Positions 6,563 to 7,250 of a stretch of 7,250 bases of DNA are shown in pieces. The notes beneath the pieces are model-generated. The model made no database searches. It was not told the origin of the DNA and was given only the letters and a program-made list of their open reading frames with translations. Location of the stretch: NCBI GenBank assembly GCA_030043235.1, contig JASHYF010000262.1, forward strand, positions 1 to 7,250, in the 5' to 3' direction. Each line of letters starts with the position of its first letter. Within the stretch, counting starts at the first letter, position 1. The stretch is from Solirubrobacteraceae bacterium (lineage in GTDB: Bacteria > Actinomycetota > Thermoleophilia > Solirubrobacterales > Solirubrobacteraceae). Position numbers and translations under genes: made by a program.

Positions 6563-6910
6563 ATGAGCACCACCGAGCAAACAGCAGATCAAGCACCCGC
6601 CGAGGCAGGCGAGCCCGTGGGCGACCCCGACTGCGAGCCTGCCGTTTCCCTCGCGCTGGCCCTGACCGAGGCTGAGGCCGTTCGCGCGTGGCTTCTCAAG
6701 CCCGCGCAGGACGGAGCGACATCGCTCGACGACCCGCTCGTCAGCCGCGTGCTGACCAAGCTCGCGATCGTGGTCGACACGGTCCGGGCCACCGTGACCG
6801 TACGCCGAGAGCTCGAGCAGGCGGGCCTCCTCGCCGCTCACCTGTCGGATGAGCAGGTGCGCGAGTTGGGGCGACGCGTAGCCGAGGCCACGGCGGGCAT
6901 ACGCTCCTGA
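6563..6910 (+). CDS. Small helical protein of unknown function
   Basis: I do not recognise this 115-residue product. From ATG 6563 it begins with an acidic, Ala/Glu/Pro-rich and probably disordered segment (about 1-27), followed by a mostly helical, charged remainder (about 28-115) with EAEAVRAWLL, VSRVLTKLAIVVDTVRATV and a C-terminal LSDEQVRELGRRVAEATAG. There is no signal peptide, transmembrane segment or metal motif. G/C at third codon positions resembles the well-identified genes, supporting real coding. The frame is open upstream to 6428, but that extension has noncoding-like composition, so 6563 is preferred although no ribosome site precedes it. It is followed by a hairpin at 6923-6942, suggesting a single-gene transcript. 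A small cytoplasmic regulatory or structural protein is possible, but no function can be assigned. Confidence 0.65.
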   Translation: MSTTEQTADQAPAEAGEPVGDPDCEPAVSLALALTEAEAVRAWLLKPAQDGATSLDDPLVSRVLTKLAIVVDTVRATVTVRRELEQAGLLAAHLSDEQVRELGRRVAEATAGIRS

Positions 6911-6922
6911 AGGCGGTCGGCC

Positions 6923-6942
6923 CTCGGCGACAAGCCGCCGAG
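6923..6942 (+). terminator. Terminator-like hairpin after the small gene
   Basis: CTCGGCG (6923-6929) pairs with CGCCGAG (6936-6942), a perfect 7-bp stem with loop ACAAGC, starting 12 bases after the stop at 6910. No T-run follows. It overlaps the possible -35 element of the next gene, so it may act as a terminator or only reflect compact spacing. Confidence 0.4.
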
Positions 6943-6965
6943 ACATCCCGCTAAGCTCGCCTTCG
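6927..6965 (+). promoter_or_regulatory. Possible promoter for a leaderless transcript
   Basis: TAAGCT (6952-6957) fits the actinobacterial TAnnnT -10 pattern and ends seven bases before the GTG at 6965, the spacing expected when transcription starts at the start codon itself. GCGACA (6927-6932) matches four of six bases of TTGACA at a 19-base spacing. There is no Shine-Dalgarno sequence before 6965, consistent with leaderless translation. The -35 assignment is weak. Confidence 0.4.
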
Positions 6966-7250
6966 TGGCCGTGCGCACCGCTCCCCTCGCCGCCGGCTCG
7001 CTCGTCGCGGGCTATCTGGTCGCGCGCGAGAGCGGCGTGCGTCCGCTGGGAGGCGTCGTGCTCGCCGGCGCCGGCGCCCACCTCACGCGACGCTGGAGCA
7101 AGGACGCCGGCGGCCCGGCCGCGGCGGCGCTGCTGGCGACCTACGTTGGCGGGTTCGGTCTCTCGCATCCGCTTGCGAAGAAGATCGGCGCATGGCCCTC
7201 CGTGCTCTGCGTCAGCGCGGTCGCCGCCGGCGCGAGCCATGCGCTCGCCG
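6965..7250 (+). CDS. Small alanine/glycine-rich membrane protein (partial)
   Basis: From GTG 6965 an open frame runs off the window end, giving 95 codons. The product begins MAVRTAPLAAGSLVAGYLVA and continues with alternating hydrophobic stretches: about 6-20, 28-41, 52-70 and 78-95. Between them are short basic loops (TRRWSKDAGG and HPLAKKIGAWPS). This is a small polytopic membrane protein. The HPLAKKIGAWPSV segment resembles a conserved uncharacterised actinobacterial membrane protein as I recall it, but no function is known to me. Third-position G/C is very high, supporting coding. The start is chosen because TAAGCT lies at leaderless spacing and the first hydrophobic segment begins right after it. 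Confidence 0.7.
   Translation, partial: MAVRTAPLAAGSLVAGYLVARESGVRPLGGVVLAGAGAHLTRRWSKDAGGPAAAALLATYVGGFGLSHPLAKKIGAWPSVLCVSAVAAGASHALA

Noticed and set aside
6491..7240. Minus-strand open frame across the two rightmost genes
   Set aside because: No domain, Arg/Gly-rich composition, and both plus-strand frames beneath it have better coding character.

Overview
The window is high-GC bacterial DNA with strong G/C preference at third codon positions. Its class III cyclase–ATPase family, EAL–HDOD protein and small alanine-rich proteins suggest an actinobacterium. A soil lineage such as Thermoleophilia/Solirubrobacterales is my best guess, made from family resemblance and not proven. No rRNA, tRNA, CRISPR array, insertion sequence or phage gene was seen.

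Layout, left to right. (1) Bases 1-48 may be the end of an upstream plus-strand gene, followed at once by a 6-bp terminator-like hairpin. (2) 142-1416 (+) encodes an EAL–HDOD signalling protein of the YuxH/CdgJ type. (3) 1417-2618 is about 1.2 kb without a convincing gene; it may hold the decayed remains of one near 2275-2397. (4) 2619-3998 (+) encodes a divergent NRAMP-family metal transporter whose last codons lie in an 8-bp-stem hairpin. (5) 4064-6199 (-), convergent with the transporter, encodes a 711-residue protein with an unusual composition: a class III nucleotide cyclase domain, a STAND/AAA-type ATPase domain and a C-terminal LysR-type effector-binding domain. (6) 6200-6562 is an intergenic region that reads like a regulatory zone, with a 9-bp inverted repeat, extra half-sites and a second small palindrome. 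(7) 6563-6910 (+) encodes a small helical protein of unknown function. (8) From 6965 to the window end (+) runs the start of a small membrane protein, apparently with a leaderless promoter.

The most notable object is the 711-residue chimera. Its ATPase part stops where the winged-helix and TPR-like regions of its family should begin. Its LysR part starts inside the linker helix and lacks the DNA-binding helix-turn-helix. The join falls at a short Ala-Gly that suits both parents, which suggests an in-frame deletion fusing two same-strand neighbours, or a genuinely new sensor design. Apart from nucleotide signalling (EAL and cyclase domains), nothing in the sequence shows that the genes here form one pathway.
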